Source: Euryarchaeota archaeon UBA438 (GTDB lineage: Archaea; Thermoplasmatota; Poseidoniia; Poseidoniales; Thalassarchaeaceae). From it: a stretch of 6,372 nt of DNA. The stretch's first letter is position 1; each line of letters begins with the position of its first letter. The stretch is from the NCBI GenBank assembly GCA_002504435.1, contig DAQP01000050.1, forward strand, positions 1 to 6,372. The letters are read 5' to 3'. A program made the position numbers and the translations under genes. Below are positions 6,217 to 6,372 of the stretch, piece by piece. The notes under the pieces were generated by a model. That model was not told where the DNA came from. It saw only the letters and a list, made by a program, of their open reading frames with translations, and made no database searches.

Positions 6217-6372
6217 TCAGTTCAACTTCGATGGCGGAATATTGCCAGACTCAAAATCACCCACTATCGAGATGATTTCACTTCCAATTCTCGCCTGAGC
6301 CTCCTTAGTAGATGCTCCTATGTGGGGCGTGGATGAGAAACTATCTTGGTCGAGCAACTCGTTTCCTGTAGC
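6217..6372 (-). CDS. serA: D-3-phosphoglycerate dehydrogenase, C-terminal fragment (cut by window edge)
   Basis: The last 51 residues and stop of a minus-strand gene whose 5' part lies beyond the window. The fragment carries STPHIGASTKEAQARIG, the signature around the catalytic histidine (codon at 6322-6324) of D-isomer-specific 2-hydroxyacid dehydrogenases, in the form typical of phosphoglycerate dehydrogenase. That enzyme oxidises 3-phosphoglycerate to 3-phosphohydroxypyruvate with NAD in the first step of serine synthesis. The protein ends about 35 residues after the histidine motif, so it lacks the intervening and ACT regulatory domains of long SerA forms and would be a short, probably serine-insensitive type. 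A hydroxypyruvate or glyoxylate reductase is possible but those usually have a different sequence after HIG. The stop codon (6217-6219 on the plus strand) starts immediately after the valS stop. Confidence 0.8.
   Translation of the reverse strand, partial: ATGNELLDQDSFSSTPHIGASTKEAQARIGSEIISIVGDFESGNIPPSKLN

Noticed and set aside
1..6372. Mobile elements, CRISPR arrays, defence cassette
   Set aside because: No transposase, integrase, terminal repeats, direct-repeat arrays or nuclease/helicase motifs were seen. The EVE gene alone is not enough to call a defence system.

Overview
The window looks like a compact archaeal chromosome segment, most likely from a marine Thermoplasmatota lineage such as the Poseidoniales (Marine Group II). 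This placement is an inference. It rests on the archaeal-type valyl-tRNA synthetase (short, no C-terminal coiled-coil arm, an IDRNG-like rather than bacterial nucleotide-site motif), heavy use of AGG/AGA arginine and ATA isoleucine codons, a GTG start with a purine-rich ribosome binding site, acidic D/E-rich extracytoplasmic loops, and very tight gene packing. By eye the base composition is balanced and even across the window. I see no mobile element, CRISPR array, tRNA, rRNA or phage gene.

Layout: (1) 1-66 is a short flank with no supportable gene but two small inverted repeats. (2) 67-543, minus strand, is a complete EVE-domain (THYN1/DUF55-like) protein. (3) 582-3596, minus strand, is a complete 1004-residue RND/MMPL-type membrane exporter, 38 bases upstream of the EVE gene and probably cotranscribed with it. 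(4) 3597-3735 is a divergent intergenic region with two perfect GC-rich dyads (3620-3640 and 3675-3689) and the valS ribosome binding site. (5) 3736-6216, plus strand, is valS, which I start at a GTG rather than at the upstream in-frame TTG at 3655. (6) 6217-6372, minus strand, is the C-terminal end of a D-3-phosphoglycerate dehydrogenase (serA-like). It abuts valS tail to tail with no intervening base.

Functionally these are mostly housekeeping genes: valine charging of tRNA, serine biosynthesis, an envelope transporter and a putative modified-nucleotide reader. They do not form an obvious pathway, and I see no convincing new multi-gene system. The points worth a second look are molecular oddities: an HIGA version of the class I HIGH signature and a roughly 25-residue insertion just after KMSKS in ValRS; loss of the acidic TM4 residue in one half of the RND protein while the TM10 copy is kept; an EF-hand-like acidic loop in the RND ectodomain; and the structured divergent leader between the RND gene and valS.
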